Positions 1 through 8,807 of a DNA stretch of 39,401 nt are shown here, one piece after another. Location of the stretch: the NCBI RefSeq assembly GCF_001719065.1, contig NZ_LWAF01000015.1, positions 1 to 39,401 of the forward strand, read 5' to 3'. The notes under the pieces were generated by a model that saw only the letters and a list, made by a program, of their open reading frames with translations, was not told the DNA's origin and did no database searches. Every line of letters starts with the position of its first letter. The first letter of the stretch is position 1. Source of the stretch: Fervidobacterium thailandense. GTDB lineage: Bacteria > Thermotogota > Thermotogae > Thermotogales > Fervidobacteriaceae. A program made the position numbers and the translations under genes.

Positions 1-73
1 CTATTTGTGTTATTTTGTTTTTCTACCTGGTAAGTATGTCCACACCTATTCGTGGGTTTTTATAAAAAATTGC

Positions 74-102
74 TTGACAATATTAGAAAATTCTAATATA
101 AT
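74..102 (+). promoter_or_regulatory. sigma-A promoter of the arsR operon
   Basis: A perfect consensus -35 TTGACA (74-79) and -10 TATAAT (97-102) are separated by 17 bp. Transcription would start near 109, about 38 nt before the ArsR start codon. The spacer is almost entirely occupied by a palindrome (separate entry), so repressor binding would directly exclude RNA polymerase. Confidence 0.9.
80..99. promoter_or_regulatory. putative ArsR operator (20-bp palindrome)
   Basis: ATATTAGAAAATTCTAATAT is a palindrome with 9-bp arms around a central AA. It spans from the last base of the -35 region into the -10 box of the promoter driving the downstream ArsR-family gene. ArsR/SmtB winged-helix dimers classically bind imperfect palindromes over their own promoter, so autoregulation is the natural reading. 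That the operator belongs to this repressor is inference from position. Confidence 0.8.
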
Positions 103-146
103 GAAGTGCGTAGTCGTAATACCACCGATTACTGAAGGTGAGAGTA

Positions 147-455
147 ATGATGAAACTGGACGTAGAAAGGCTGGAAAAGGTCTCTGAATTACTTAAGATC
201 CTTGCCCATCCCGTTCGGTTGCAAATTTTGTTTTCGCTCGGATATGAGAAAAAGGAAAAGTGCGTGTGCGAACTTTTGGCAGAGACAGGCGTTAGTCAGT
301 CAAATTTGTCACAGCATTTGAGTATTCTCAAATTGGCTGGTTTAGTTAAGGATAGGCGGCAGGGGAATATGGTTTTTTATTCTCTTGCTTCCAACGATCT
401 TGTGAAACGGTTGCTTGATGTTCTGAAACCCGAATTTGTGTTAACGGAGGAGTGA
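147..455 (+). CDS. ArsR/SmtB-family transcriptional repressor
   Basis: A small winged-helix repressor of about 102 residues. The N-terminal LAHPVRLQIL helix is typical of ArsR proteins and the recognition helix region reads SQSNLSQHLSILKLAGLV, followed by a wing (DRRQGNMVFYSL). The KCVCELL segment matches the position of the CxC motif that binds As(III)/Sb(III) in ArsR, which favours an arsenic or thiophilic metal ligand. GTG 138 is also in frame, but ATG 147 sits 5 nt after AAGGTGA and is preferred. It is the first gene of an operon with a COG0701 permease and a thioredoxin-like protein; its stop is followed within 3 nt by the permease start. It probably represses its own operon through the palindrome at 80-99. 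Confidence 0.9.
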   Translation: MMKLDVERLEKVSELLKILAHPVRLQILFSLGYEKKEKCVCELLAETGVSQSNLSQHLSILKLAGLVKDRRQGNMVFYSLASNDLVKRLLDVLKPEFVLTEE

Positions 456-457
456 GA

Positions 458-1552
458 ATGAAAGAGTTGGTATTAATTGTATCTTTATTTTTGATCTTCT
501 ATCTTGTTCCCTTCGACAATCCTGCGGTGAATGAGAGCATTTTGAATGGTCTTAAGATGCTGAACGAGTATGCTCGAGAACACGTGTTACTCTGCCTGGT
601 TCCCGCTTTCTTTATTGCTGGTACGATTTCCGCTCTCTTGAAAAAGGAAACTATTTTAAAGTTGTTGAGTGCGAGGACAAAACGGTATATCTCGTACCCT
701 GTTGCCGCCACCGGTGGAGCTGTTCTTGCGGTGTGTTCTTGCACGATTCTTCCTTTGTTCGGTGGCATCTACAAAAAGGGAGCTGGTATAGGACCGGCAA
801 CAACGTTTCTTTTCGCAGGTCCGGCAATCAATATTAGTGCTGTTTTTCTAACAGCTCGTGTCCTTGGATGGGATCTTGGATTGGCGAGACTCATCGCGAC
901 GTTGACTACGGCTATTCTCATCGGACTTGTCATGGAAGTAATTTTTCAGGAACGTGGGACGGGGGACATTGTTAACTCTTCTGATCAATCCTCTCCGGAT
1001 GACCTGCGAACGTGGATTTTCTTCTTCCTCCAGTTAACATTTCTGGTTTTCTCAACGCTCAAAGTGAGCAAAGCTTTGAAGATTTGGTTATTAGTTACTA
1101 CAGGTTCTATTATCCTCTACATGGCTTTATTCATGCTCAAACGGGATGAAAGAGCACATTGGCTTTCGGAAACATTGGATTTTGCTAAGAGGATCCTGCC
1201 TTATCTATTCTTAGGTGTCTTCATCGCCGGGATACTGACGAAGGTGGTTTCCGAAAGGTTAATTACATTGGTGCTTGGACGAAATGATTTCTTCTCCAGC
1301 CTTCTGGCATCCATCATTGGGGCCTTCACTTATTTTGCTACACTAACGGAGGTTCCGATAGTCCAGGCGCTTCAGCAATTAGGTATGGCGAAGGGGCCAA
1401 CGTTGGCGTTGTTGATGGCTGGTAATTCTATCAGTTTGCCGAGTATGATTGTGATAACAAAGCTAATTGGCAAGCGCAGGGCTTTTGTGTACTTTGGGTT
1501 GGTGGTATTTTTCTCAGCTATCTCGGGATTTGTTTACGGATTGATGGGATGA
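458..1552 (+). CDS. COG0701 (DUF318/ArsP-like) permease
   Basis: A polytopic membrane protein of 364 residues with two related halves, the layout of the COG0701 permease family. The signature CSCTILPLFGGIYKKGAG is followed by TTFLFAGPAINISAV in the first half, and TYFATLTEVPIVQAL with LLMAGNSISLPSM in the second. Members such as ArsP export trivalent organoarsenicals; others have unknown substrates. The cysteines of CSC are conserved in the family and could bind the thiophilic substrate. ATG 458 lies 7 nt after GGAGG (446-450); an upstream GTG at 452 overlaps the arsR stop. Placement behind an ArsR repressor and before a CxxC thioredoxin-like protein supports a metalloid efflux role, but the substrate is not shown by sequence. 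Confidence 0.85.
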   Translation: MKELVLIVSLFLIFYLVPFDNPAVNESILNGLKMLNEYAREHVLLCLVPAFFIAGTISALLKKETILKLLSARTKRYISYPVAATGGAVLAVCSCTILPLFGGIYKKGAGIGPATTFLFAGPAINISAVFLTARVLGWDLGLARLIATLTTAILIGLVMEVIFQERGTGDIVNSSDQSSPDDLRTWIFFFLQLTFLVFSTLKVSKALKIWLLVTTGSIILYMALFMLKRDERAHWLSETLDFAKRILPYLFLGVFIAGILTKVVSERLITLVLGRNDFFSSLLASIIGAFTYFATLTEVPIVQALQQLGMAKGPTLALLMAGNSISLPSMIVITKLIGKRRAFVYFGLVVFFSAISGFVYGLMG

Positions 1553-1596
1553 TCAATTCTTTATACATAACTACATAACAAGGGAGGCTTAATGAA

Positions 1597-1842
1597 ATGA
1601 TCGAGAAGGTTGAAGTTTTTGGGAGAGGTTGTCCGAAGTGCAAACAGACGGTGAAGATACTGGAAATGGCGATAAGCGAACTGGGACTGAATGTGCAGGT
1701 GGAAAAGGTGGAAGACCTCACCGAGATTGTAAACCGAGGTATTGTATCGACTCCCGCAGTAGCGATTAACGGAAAGGTCGTCATTTCTGGCAGGATCCCA
1801 ACGCTGGAAGAGGTAAAGGAGCTACTCAGTAAGGAAGCGTAA
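1597..1842 (+). CDS. thioredoxin-like redox-active disulfide protein
   Basis: An 81-residue single-domain protein of the small thioredoxin_3 / redox-active disulfide protein 2 type. The beta strand IEKVEVFGRG runs into a GCPKC (CxxC) active site at residues 11-15, and a cis-proline segment STPAVAINGKVV follows, as in glutaredoxin/thioredoxin folds. GGGAGG (1582-1587) lies 9 nt before ATG 1597. It is 44 nt behind the permease and closes the operon. These proteins often travel with COG0701 permeases; a role in reducing the metalloid or permease thiols is inference. Confidence 0.88.
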   Translation: MIEKVEVFGRGCPKCKQTVKILEMAISELGLNVQVEKVEDLTEIVNRGIVSTPAVAINGKVVISGRIPTLEEVKELLSKEA

Positions 1843-1866
1843 GTTCAGCTGATAGACCACTGTGTA

Positions 1867-1893
1867 AAAACCGGCCCATCGAGGGCCGGTTTT
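1867..1893. terminator. bidirectional intrinsic terminator
   Basis: AAAACCGGCCC (1867-1877), loop ATCGA, GGGCCGGTTTT (1883-1893) forms a perfect 11-bp hairpin flanked by A and T tracts on both sides. It lies between the convergent ends of the arsR operon and the aminotransferase operon and can serve both. Confidence 0.9.
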
Positions 1894-3086
1894 CACTTTT
1901 TGTGCTTATTGTATTCTTCAATACCCTTGCCAAGAATCCTCACAGCATCGGCCAATTTATCCGCTTCCAAAACGTAAGCTATTCGGATTTCGCTCAGTCC
2001 AGCTCCGGGTGTTGCGTAGAATCCACTCAGTGGCGAGACCATCGTGGTTTTTCCATCGACGTTGAATTCCTTAAGCATCCAGATTATAAATTCCTCGGCG
2101 TTATCGACTGGTAATTTTGCTGCAAGGTAGAATGCACCTTCCGGTTTGTGGACTACGACACCGGGTATGTCTTTCATCGCTTCGTATGTAGCATCCCTTC
2201 TTCTCTGGTACTCGTCTCGTACTTCGTTTGTGTAACTCTCATCCAACGTGAGCAAACCGATGGCACCAAACTGTGTTGTCTCGGCCGGACAGAGTCTTGC
2301 CTGTGCAAATTTGAGAGCGTTCTTGTAAAATTCTTTGTTCTTTGTTACGAACGTTCCAATTCGAGCACCGCATGCACTGTAGCGTTTTGAGATGCTATCA
2401 ACCATTATTAGCTGGTCTTCGATGCCTTCAAAGTAAAATGCCGAAACGTGTTTACGACCGTCGAAAGTGAATTCTCTGTAAACCTCATCCGAAATTATAA
2501 CTAAGTTGTGTTTCTTTGCGAAATCAACGATTTGTTTCATCTCCTCGTAAGTGTACACCGTTCCAGTTGGGTTAGATGGGTTGGAGAAGAGGATCGCTTT
2601 GGTCCGTGGTGAGACTACTTTTTCAAATTCTTCCATAGGGGGCAACCTGTATCCGTCTTCTGGGTGAGCGGTTACTGGAACAAGTTTAACGTTAAGATAC
2701 GCAGCAAATCCCATGTAGTTAGCGTAGAATGGCTCTATAGTGATCACTTCATCGCCGGGATCGCATACGACACCAAGTGCAAACATTATGGCCTCGCTAC
2801 CGCCGTTGGTTATCATGATTTCGTCCGGTGTAACGTGTATGTTGTGCCTTTTGTAATACTGGGCAAACGCTTCCCTAAGCTCTAGCAACCCTTGGGAATG
2901 CGTGTACGCGACGACTTCGGGTTTGTATTTCTCTATATACTCGTACCATACTTTCGGGGTCTTTATATCCGGTTGACCTATGTTGAGATAGTAAATGTGT
3001 ATTCCCCTTTTCCTTGCCTCATCCGCGTAGGGAACCAAACGTCTAATCGGACTTGCCGGTGTTTCAAGCGCCCTTTTGGAAATCAT
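1893..3086 (-). CDS. class I/II PLP-dependent aminotransferase (aspartate aminotransferase-like)
   Basis: A fold-type I aminotransferase of 397 residues, full length for the family. Visible landmarks are the N-terminal NIGQPDIKTP, NGGSEAIMFAL for phosphate binding, SNPSNPTGTVY (Asn contacting PLP), ISDEVYREF (Asp and Tyr contacting the cofactor), the Schiff-base lysine in SISKRYSACGARIG, and the C-terminal carboxylate-binding Arg in SEIRIAY. Transfers an amino group from an amino acid to a 2-oxoacid in the cytoplasm; exact substrate cannot be read from sequence, though aspartate-type enzymes look most similar. ATG 3086 follows GGAGG by 8 nt. It is the last gene of the HIT-phosphodiesterase-YigZ operon and ends in the bidirectional terminator. 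Confidence 0.9.
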   Translation of the reverse strand: MISKRALETPASPIRRLVPYADEARKRGIHIYYLNIGQPDIKTPKVWYEYIEKYKPEVVAYTHSQGLLELREAFAQYYKRHNIHVTPDEIMITNGGSEAIMFALGVVCDPGDEVITIEPFYANYMGFAAYLNVKLVPVTAHPEDGYRLPPMEEFEKVVSPRTKAILFSNPSNPTGTVYTYEEMKQIVDFAKKHNLVIISDEVYREFTFDGRKHVSAFYFEGIEDQLIMVDSISKRYSACGARIGTFVTKNKEFYKNALKFAQARLCPAETTQFGAIGLLTLDESYTNEVRDEYQRRRDATYEAMKDIPGVVVHKPEGAFYLAAKLPVDNAEEFIIWMLKEFNVDGKTTMVSPLSGFYATPGAGLSEIRIAYVLEADKLADAVRILGKGIEEYNKHKK

Positions 3087-3123
3087 TTAGAATGCCTCCC
3101 TCTTGATTTTCGAAAAGGAAATT

Positions 3124-3732
3124 TTATTCTCGAACGTACACTTCGGCTGTCTCGATAACCTCCGGAAGATCGAGGCTGGATTCGGTGAGGACTTCAACAT
3201 AAGCATAATGCTCGTCGTAGGAAATATCAAGTATGTTAACCCCCATATATGCCAGCTGCTGCATCTTTTTGCCGTACGAAGGGAAATCAATCTTGAGTTT
3301 TTGCTTGTATGCTCGCTTTTTCACAATTATCTGACCAAGTTCTTTAGCATAACGAACTACTTCTTCCACACTCCGCGAATACGCTTCTATTAGCCCTCTG
3401 ATGCCGAGTTTGACACCACCGAAGTATCGCGTGACAACGACGGCCACATTCAAAAGGCCCTCTCTTCTAAGTACGTTCAACATAGGGACACCGGCCGTCC
3501 CGGAAGGTTCCCCCGCGTCTGACGAGAATTCGACGATACCGTTAACGGTTAGGATCCTGTAAGCTGGACAGTTATGTGTTGCGTCTTTGTATTTCTTACT
3601 TATCTCGGAAATGAATGTTCGAGCATCTTCGTCGGTTTCAGCATAGCTCAAGGTTGCGATGAATTCGGATCTCTCAATCTTAATCGTTCGTTCTACTCTA
3701 CCCTCGATAGTTTTGAATCTTTCAACGTCCAT
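3124..3732 (-). CDS. YigZ/IMPACT (UPF0029) family protein
   Basis: A 202-residue protein with the bacterial YigZ architecture: an N-terminal IMPACT domain with RSEFIATL, DATHNCPAYR, SSDAGEPSGTAG and VVVTRYFGGVKLGIRGLIEAYS, then a smaller ferredoxin-like C-terminal domain (about 140-200). The family is widespread and related to eukaryotic IMPACT; the biochemical role in bacteria is not settled. Its ATG lies 40 nt inside the 3' end of the upstream phosphodiesterase gene in another frame; no later in-frame start would keep the conserved N-terminus, so the overlap looks real and suggests translational coupling. Confidence 0.9.
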   Translation of the reverse strand: MDVERFKTIEGRVERTIKIERSEFIATLSYAETDEDARTFISEISKKYKDATHNCPAYRILTVNGIVEFSSDAGEPSGTAGVPMLNVLRREGLLNVAVVVTRYFGGVKLGIRGLIEAYSRSVEEVVRYAKELGQIIVKKRAYKQKLKIDFPSYGKKMQQLAYMGVNILDISYDEHYAYVEVLTESSLDLPEVIETAEVYVRE

Positions 3733-4286
3733 TTGGCTTGCATGTACACCTGCCCAGAATCAAGGTCGTAGAACTTTGCCGCAAACGTTTCATTTTCTAT
3801 TTCTATGACCAACACGCTGCGGGGAGTATCACCTTTTGGTAGTGACGGGCTGCCTGGGTTCATGACAACTTTACCGTCTATTTCTTCAATTTTCGCAACG
3901 TGGGTGTGTCCGTGGAATAGGAAGTGAACATTTTTGTCACTTAAAAAGTCTTTGATATCGTTTTCTTCAAAGATTTCTCCGTGCGTCATGAGCACTGCGA
4001 AGTCTCCAAAGTACTCCATCGAAACCTTTGGAACTTCCGGTAATTCAAGAACTTTCAAATCAACGTCCGCGTCGCAATTTCCTCTGATATAGTTTATGCT
4101 ATGTTTTTTCAACTCTTCCGCAAGGTCCTTCGGACTGTACTTTTCGGGAAATGGGTTTCTCGGCCCGTGATAGAAGACATCTCCGAGATGAAATATCGCA
4201 TCAAATTCTTTGAGGTTAAAAAGTTTACTAATATCCTCCCACGCTTTGACCGAGCCGTGGGTATCACTGATAACGAGAAATTTCAT
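3693..4286 (-). CDS. YfcE/MJ0936-type metallophosphodiesterase
   Basis: A 197-residue calcineurin-like phosphodiesterase. The binuclear-metal motifs occur in order: ISDTHGS (Asp, His), LGDVFYHG (Asp), RGNCDAD (Asn), MTHGE (His) and FHGHTHVAK (two His), followed by the family's NPGSPSLPKG segment. Relatives hydrolyse phosphodiesters with Mn2+ or Ni2+; the physiological substrate is unknown. ATG 4286 lies about 10 nt after GGAGGG. It is the second gene of the HIT operon and its 3' end overlaps YigZ by 40 nt. The C-terminal tail after the core is somewhat longer than in YfcE. Confidence 0.92.
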   Translation of the reverse strand: MKFLVISDTHGSVKAWEDISKLFNLKEFDAIFHLGDVFYHGPRNPFPEKYSPKDLAEELKKHSINYIRGNCDADVDLKVLELPEVPKVSMEYFGDFAVLMTHGEIFEENDIKDFLSDKNVHFLFHGHTHVAKIEEIDGKVVMNPGSPSLPKGDTPRSVLVIEIENETFAAKFYDLDSGQVYMQAKWTLKDSKLSRVE

Positions 4287-4347
4287 ACGTTTCTTGCCCT
4301 CCCTAAGCTTAAAGAATTGTTGAAAAAAGCTGATGTGGTTTTTGAAA

Positions 4348-4683
4348 TTAGCCTATGTGTCCCAAACGCCTGCCACCTATGACGTGAAAATGTATGTGTG
4401 GAATCTCCTGTCCAGCATCCTTTCCGTTATTCTGAACGATTCTGAAGCTCTCAAGTCCTTGTTCCTTTGTCACTTTCTTTATAACTTCAAATAGTCGCCA
4501 AAGTTTCTGCGAATCTTCGACTTGTAACTCGGTTACGGTTGGAACGTGTTTCTTGTATATGACTAGAAGATGCACAGGTGCTACGGGGCGTATGTCTTTG
4601 ATAACGATGAAGTCTTCATCTTCGTGCACTTTTTCGGAAGGTATCTGTCCATCGATAATCTTGCAAAATACACAGTCGGCCAT
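4348..4683 (-). CDS. HIT-family (HinT-like) nucleotide hydrolase
   Basis: A 111-residue histidine-triad protein of the Hint branch. It begins with the ADCVFCKIIDGQIPS segment typical of PKCI/HinT proteins and carries the triad HIHFHVIGGR near residue 95-104. Such enzymes hydrolyse AMP-lysine, AMP-NH2 and other purine nucleoside phosphoramidates. ATG 4683 has a strong GGAGGGG 7 nt upstream. It heads the operon with the phosphodiesterase, YigZ and aminotransferase, and its promoter must lie within the 3' end of the next upstream gene. Confidence 0.93.
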   Translation of the reverse strand: MADCVFCKIIDGQIPSEKVHEDEDFIVIKDIRPVAPVHLLVIYKKHVPTVTELQVEDSQKLWRLFEVIKKVTKEQGLESFRIVQNNGKDAGQEIPHIHFHVIGGRRLGHIG

Positions 4684-4738
4684 GTTACACCCCTCCTTGA
4701 ACGTAACTTTTTCGTTGTTCTTAGCTTTTTCTTATGTC

Positions 4739-5953
4739 CTATTTCACATTATACAATCGTCCATTGGTTTGTACTGTTTTGCCGGCTTTTGTACGAAAGA
4801 TGTAACCGATACCGTAATCGAAGATATGAAATTCGTTAACTGTGGATAACTTCAGTTTCGATATACTTCCTCTCCCGGTGTTCAACTTTCCTACCGTAGA
4901 CCTTACGAAGTTCAGGACCGAAAGGTCGCTAATGTTTATGGACTCAAAGCGCGAGGAATAAACATTCACGTTGGACATCGTGGAAACGTTCATAGTCCTG
5001 ATGAATGAGTTGTTGATGTGTACGGTGGCACAATTATCGATCTCAAGTGTTTCGATGTTGGAATCAACAACGTAAACCGTGTAAGAGGAACTGATTCTTA
5101 CGTACGGTGCGTTGATTTTTCTTAGCACCACGTAGTTGGCGTAATTTAGGTTAATGTTTCCCACCGACACTTCGTTGAGACACACCAGCGCGCCGCCGTC
5201 TGAGGACACGTTTGTGTCGTTCGCTTGTCCCGAAAGGTACAGCATCCCCTTGTCCGTAACTTGGAATTCCCCAGTACCCAGAACCGTTACCTTCCCTATG
5301 GAATAGAAGAGCCCTTTTATAATCAGGGTTGAATTCAACGTATGTTGGACAACTGCACCATCTTCGGGAATTATCGCCGAGTTGTCCGGCACAAGCGAGC
5401 GACCAATTAACCTGTACGGTGATCTTGATGCAAGCAAGAACTTCCGCCCGGAAATATTCGTGAGCGGAACTTGAGAGTCAAGAATGTCGAGTTTTTCCAA
5501 AAGTGGCGGCGTACACAACGCATCGGCAACGTTCCCAGCTTCGTCTTCCAAAGTGACCAAAAGCGGCTCGTTTCTTAAACGGTATTCGTTGCCGAACGCT
5601 ATTGGCTTTCCTCCACGGTCTTTCGGATCGTAAAACCTAACCGGTGTGTCGGAAACGAAGGAGAACCCCTCCGTGAGGGCGGATATCCTCCCTTCCGGAG
5701 GGGTTGTGTCGATGGTGATTTTGTAATCTTTTCCGTCTACCTTGACTGAGAGGGAACCATCCTCCAGGAGCATGCCGTCCAAGAATGTAAATTGGTACTC
5801 TTTGCCGTTTACCAGGAATTTCTTTCCGACATCAAATCGTTTTGTACCGATAACCGTTGGCAGGTGTAAATCGGCTAAAAGAAGCACGGTAAGAGCTATC
5901 AGGAAAAGTATCGAAGCTTTTCGTATCAAACGAAAAGATTGAGCTGTCAGCAC
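4739..5953 (-). CDS. exported or membrane-anchored protein with beta-solenoid-like repeats, function unknown
   Basis: I do not recognise this 404-residue protein as a named family. An uncleaved-signal-like hydrophobic segment (about residues 13-28, ILFLIALTVLLLADL) follows a basic start, so it is probably exported or anchored. Residues 30-250 are rich in short beta strands, including a stretch resembling a small extracellular domain (DEAGNVADA). Residues 252-377 are seven contiguous repeats of exactly 18 residues without gaps (separate entry), the signature of a beta-solenoid. Cysteines are few. The start is GTG 5953, which shares one base with the ileS stop TAG, with AGGTG about 11 nt upstream; translation is probably coupled to ileS. 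A structural or surface-binding role is only a guess. Confidence 0.7.
   Translation of the reverse strand: MLTAQSFRLIRKASILFLIALTVLLLADLHLPTVIGTKRFDVGKKFLVNGKEYQFTFLDGMLLEDGSLSVKVDGKDYKITIDTTPPEGRISALTEGFSFVSDTPVRFYDPKDRGGKPIAFGNEYRLRNEPLLVTLEDEAGNVADALCTPPLLEKLDILDSQVPLTNISGRKFLLASRSPYRLIGRSLVPDNSAIIPEDGAVVQHTLNSTLIIKGLFYSIGKVTVLGTGEFQVTDKGMLYLSGQANDTNVSSDGGALVCLNEVSVGNINLNYANYVVLRKINAPYVRISSSYTVYVVDSNIETLEIDNCATVHINNSFIRTMNVSTMSNVNVYSSRFESINISDLSVLNFVRSTVGKLNTGRGSISKLKLSTVNEFHIFDYGIGYIFRTKAGKTVQTNGRLYNVK
4748..4753 (-). promoter_or_regulatory. possible -10 element for the HIT operon
   Basis: On the minus strand TATAAT occurs about 65 nt upstream of the HIT start codon, inside the last codons of the exported-protein gene. 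No good -35 is seen at the expected spacing, so support is only the -10 match and the position. Confidence 0.35.
4823..5200 (-). repeat. seven tandem 18-codon repeats (54-nt period)
   Basis: Translated units, each exactly 18 residues, in order: DGGALVCLNEVSVGNINL; NYANYVVLRKINAPYVRI; SSSYTVYVVDSNIETLEI; DNCATVHINNSFIRTMNV; STMSNVNVYSSRFESINI; SDLSVLNFVRSTVGKLNT; GRGSISKLKLSTVNEFHI. Columns 8, 13, 16 and 18 are almost always hydrophobic, column 6 mostly Val, and column 11 is Ser in units 3-7. The nucleotide sequence is diverged, so the repeat is conserved at protein level only, consistent with stacked beta-helix coils. Confidence 0.85.
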
Positions 5954-8697
5954 TATCTGCGTTCACCTCTTAGCACCGCACTGCACCTTGGACACGTTTC
6001 GGGATGACTTTCATCTTTACCGGTATCGGGGTGGTACTTCCAACAGCGTTGACATTTTTCTCCCTCGGCGTGTTTCACAAGAACATCCACAAACTGCCCT
6101 GTCACGGCACCCTCTAAGTTCTCGTCGGTTAACGTAACAGCGGAGACGATGAAGAATTCATCGAGGATTCCCTCGTACTTTTTAAGGAGCGCGGCAATCT
6201 CTTCGTTCTTAGGTTCAATATAGACATGTGCATCAAGTGAATGTCCGATAAGATCGGAAGCACGAGCCTCTTCAAGGGCTTTAAGCACATCATCACGTAC
6301 CAAGAGTAGGTGCTGGAACTCCTCAAGTAGTTGCTCGTCGATGAATTCTTTCCTGACCTCGGGCCAGTACTCGAGGTGAACGCTCTCGAAACGTTTTGCA
6401 GGGCTTTCTTGGTACGCTTCCTCGGCTGTGAACGGGATGATAGGTGCCAGAATCTTGATGAGTGCATCGAGAATGTAGTAAAGCACCGTTTGCGCCGAAC
6501 GTCTGTAGATCGAGTCTTTGGCCTCAACATACAGCCTGTCTTTGAGTATATCAAGGTAGACAGCGCTCAGTTCGGTTGTGCAGTATTTTACGGTTGCGTT
6601 GTAGACTTTTGAGTATTCGAATTCTTCGTAGTAGGATGTGACCTGTTCTATGTACTTCTGGAGTCTTCCGAGTGCCCATTTGTCCAGAGGCAATAGTTTT
6701 TCGTATGGCACGAGGTCTGCCTCGGTAAAGTCGTAGAGGTTGCTAAGCAGGTACCTAATGGTGTTTCTCAGTTTTCTGTAAACTTCCACCTGCTGTTCTA
6801 TGATGTTCTTCCCAACCCTGATGTTGTCGAAGAAGTCGGTACTGGCCACCCACAGTCTCAGAATATCGGCACCGTATTTGTTGACGATTTCCATCGGATC
6901 AACAACGTTACCCAAGGATTTACTCATCTTCCGTCCTTGTTCGTCCTTTATGAACCCGTGAGTTACAACGGCTCTGAACGGCGCAACGCCCGTTTTTGCC
7001 GTTGAAAGGAATATTGAGCTTTGGAACCAACCTCGGTGTTGGTCGTCTCCTTCCAAGTACAAGTCCACCGGGAATTTTTCTCCCTTTGAGCGTATAACGG
7101 CTTCCCACGAGCATCCAGAGTCGATCCACACATCAAGAGTGTCGTAAGTTTTATCAAATTCACTTCCACCACACTTCGAACATGTGAAACCTTCTGGAAT
7201 GAAGTTCTCGACGTCCATCTCGAACCACGCATCGGTACCTTTTTCCCTTACTATGTTTGCAAATTTCTCGATCACTTTTGCGTCGAGTATAACCTCACCG
7301 CACTGGCGACAAACCACAGCTGGGATTGGCACACCCCAGACTCTTTGCCTTGAGATCGTCCAGTCCGGCCTTTCTTGGACCATCGCGGTGATTCTATTTT
7401 CACCCCAGGCCGGATACCATTTGACATTTCTGATCTGCTCAAGGACCTTCTTTCTGAGATCGTTCTTGTCCACGGAGATGAACCACTGTGGCGTTGCTCT
7501 GAATATGACCGGGCCTTTACATCTCCAGCAATGTGGATAGCTGTGCTGGATTTTACCGTACTTGATGAGCGCACCGTTGTTTTTCAAGTCCTCAACAATT
7601 ATCTTGTTTGCATCCCAAATTTTTAGTCCCTCGTATTTTCCAGCTTCCTTTGTGAACCTTCCTTCATCGTCCACGGGTGAGAGAACCGGTAAGTTGTATT
7701 TCAGACCTGTCTGGTAGTCCTCCTCACCGTGACCTGGAGCGGTGTGGACACAGCCGGTACCATCTTCGAGTGTCACGTAATCGGCGAGCACAACGACCGA
7801 AGTTCTATCGTACAGTGGGTGCTTGGTGAGTTTACCTTCGAGCTCAGAACCAAGGAACTTTTCAACGACCTCAAAGTGTACACCAGTTTCAGCCGAGAAC
7901 TTTTGAAGCAGTCCCTCGGCTACGATCCAATACTCTTCACCAACTTTTATCTTGGTGTACGTGTACTCCGGATGAAGCGCGATAGCAACGTTTGCTGGGA
8001 TGGTCCACGGTGTGGTCGTCCATATGACGATGTACGTCTTTGGGTCATCGACCATCTGGAACTTCACGTAAATCGACGGTGATTCGTGATCGTGATATTC
8101 AATCTCGGCCTCGGCAAGGGCTGTTTTACAGCTTGGGCACCAGTAAACCGGTTTATTGCCACGGTACACGTTACCCGTTTCAACGAGCGTTTTGAAAACG
8201 TCCAAAATATGGTACTCGTACTCCGGATCAAGGGTGATGTAAGGATTATCCCAATCACCCTTAACACCGAGTCTTTTGAATTGTTCTCTTTGAACGTTTA
8301 CAAACTTCAGCGCAAAGTCTTTGCAAAGTCTTCTTATCTCAACTGGTGTCTTATTCTTTGCTTCATCTCCTAGCATCGTCGTGACTCGGTGTTCGATCGG
8401 GAGTCCATGTGTATCCCATCCGGGAACATACGGAACCCTGTAACCACGCATCGTTTTGTACCTGGTCACGAAATCTTTCAAAACCTTGTTCATCGCCGTT
8501 CCGAGGTGGATATCACCGTTTGCGTACGGAGGTCCGTCGTGAAGAAGATACGTCGGAGCATCCGCTCGATACTCCAACGTCTTTTCGTATATCTTCTGTT
8601 CTTCCCACCTTTTCAGTATCTCCGGTTCTTTGTTTACAAGGTTCGCTTTCATCTGAAAGTTGGTCCTCGGTAAGTTCAACGTCTCTTTGTAATCCAA
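5953..8697 (-). CDS. ileS: isoleucyl-tRNA synthetase
   Basis: Class Ia synthetase of about 914 residues that charges tRNA-Ile with isoleucine and edits valine. The nucleotide-binding HIGH motif appears as HLGT within [17 protein letters not shown] (about residue 64) and the second signature as KMSKS near residue 600. The CP1 editing region ([26 protein letters not shown]) is intact. The C-terminus has the zinc-finger C-x2-C ... C-x2-C of bacterial-type IleRS (CQRCWKYH and CPRCSAV). GTG 8706 is in frame but overlaps the ribosome-binding site; TTG 8697 lies 6-8 nt after GGAGGTG and gives the expected [10 protein letters not shown] start. The leader is only about 50 nt, with no room for a T-box. 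It is followed by the repeat protein with a 1-nt overlap. Confidence 0.95.
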   Translation of the reverse strand: MDYKETLNLPRTNFQMKANLVNKEPEILKRWEEQKIYEKTLEYRADAPTYLLHDGPPYANGDIHLGTAMNKVLKDFVTRYKTMRGYRVPYVPGWDTHGLPIEHRVTTMLGDEAKNKTPVEIRRLCKDFALKFVNVQREQFKRLGVKGDWDNPYITLDPEYEYHILDVFKTLVETGNVYRGNKPVYWCPSCKTALAEAEIEYHDHESPSIYVKFQMVDDPKTYIVIWTTTPWTIPANVAIALHPEYTYTKIKVGEEYWIVAEGLLQKFSAETGVHFEVVEKFLGSELEGKLTKHPLYDRTSVVVLADYVTLEDGTGCVHTAPGHGEEDYQTGLKYNLPVLSPVDDEGRFTKEAGKYEGLKIWDANKIIVEDLKNNGALIKYGKIQHSYPHCWRCKGPVIFRATPQWFISVDKNDLRKKVLEQIRNVKWYPAWGENRITAMVQERPDWTISRQRVWGVPIPAVVCRQCGEVILDAKVIEKFANIVREKGTDAWFEMDVENFIPEGFTCSKCGGSEFDKTYDTLDVWIDSGCSWEAVIRSKGEKFPVDLYLEGDDQHRGWFQSSIFLSTAKTGVAPFRAVVTHGFIKDEQGRKMSKSLGNVVDPMEIVNKYGADILRLWVASTDFFDNIRVGKNIIEQQVEVYRKLRNTIRYLLSNLYDFTEADLVPYEKLLPLDKWALGRLQKYIEQVTSYYEEFEYSKVYNATVKYCTTELSAVYLDILKDRLYVEAKDSIYRRSAQTVLYYILDALIKILAPIIPFTAEEAYQESPAKRFESVHLEYWPEVRKEFIDEQLLEEFQHLLLVRDDVLKALEEARASDLIGHSLDAHVYIEPKNEEIAALLKKYEGILDEFFIVSAVTLTDENLEGAVTGQFVDVLVKHAEGEKCQRCWKYHPDTGKDESHPETCPRCSAVLRGERR

Positions 8698-8753
8698 CTT
8701 AGACACCTCCGAACATCGAAAGTTTGTTAGTTTATCTCATCCCACTGAACATC

Positions 8754-8783
8754 AAAAAAGGGGAGTATTGCCCACTCCCCTTT
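8754..8783 (-). terminator. intrinsic terminator after the receiver gene
   Basis: On the minus strand AAAGGGGAGT, loop GGGCAAT, ACTCCCCTTT is followed by more T (TTTTTT in total). It ends the transcript of the response-regulator gene 25 nt after its stop and separates it from ileS. Confidence 0.9.
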
Positions 8784-8807
8784 CATGTAGTCGAGAGTGG
8801 GCAAATT

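Noticed and set aside
8698-8753. T-box leader for ileS
   Set aside because: Only about 50 nt separate the upstream terminator from the start; no T-box core or specifier stem fits.
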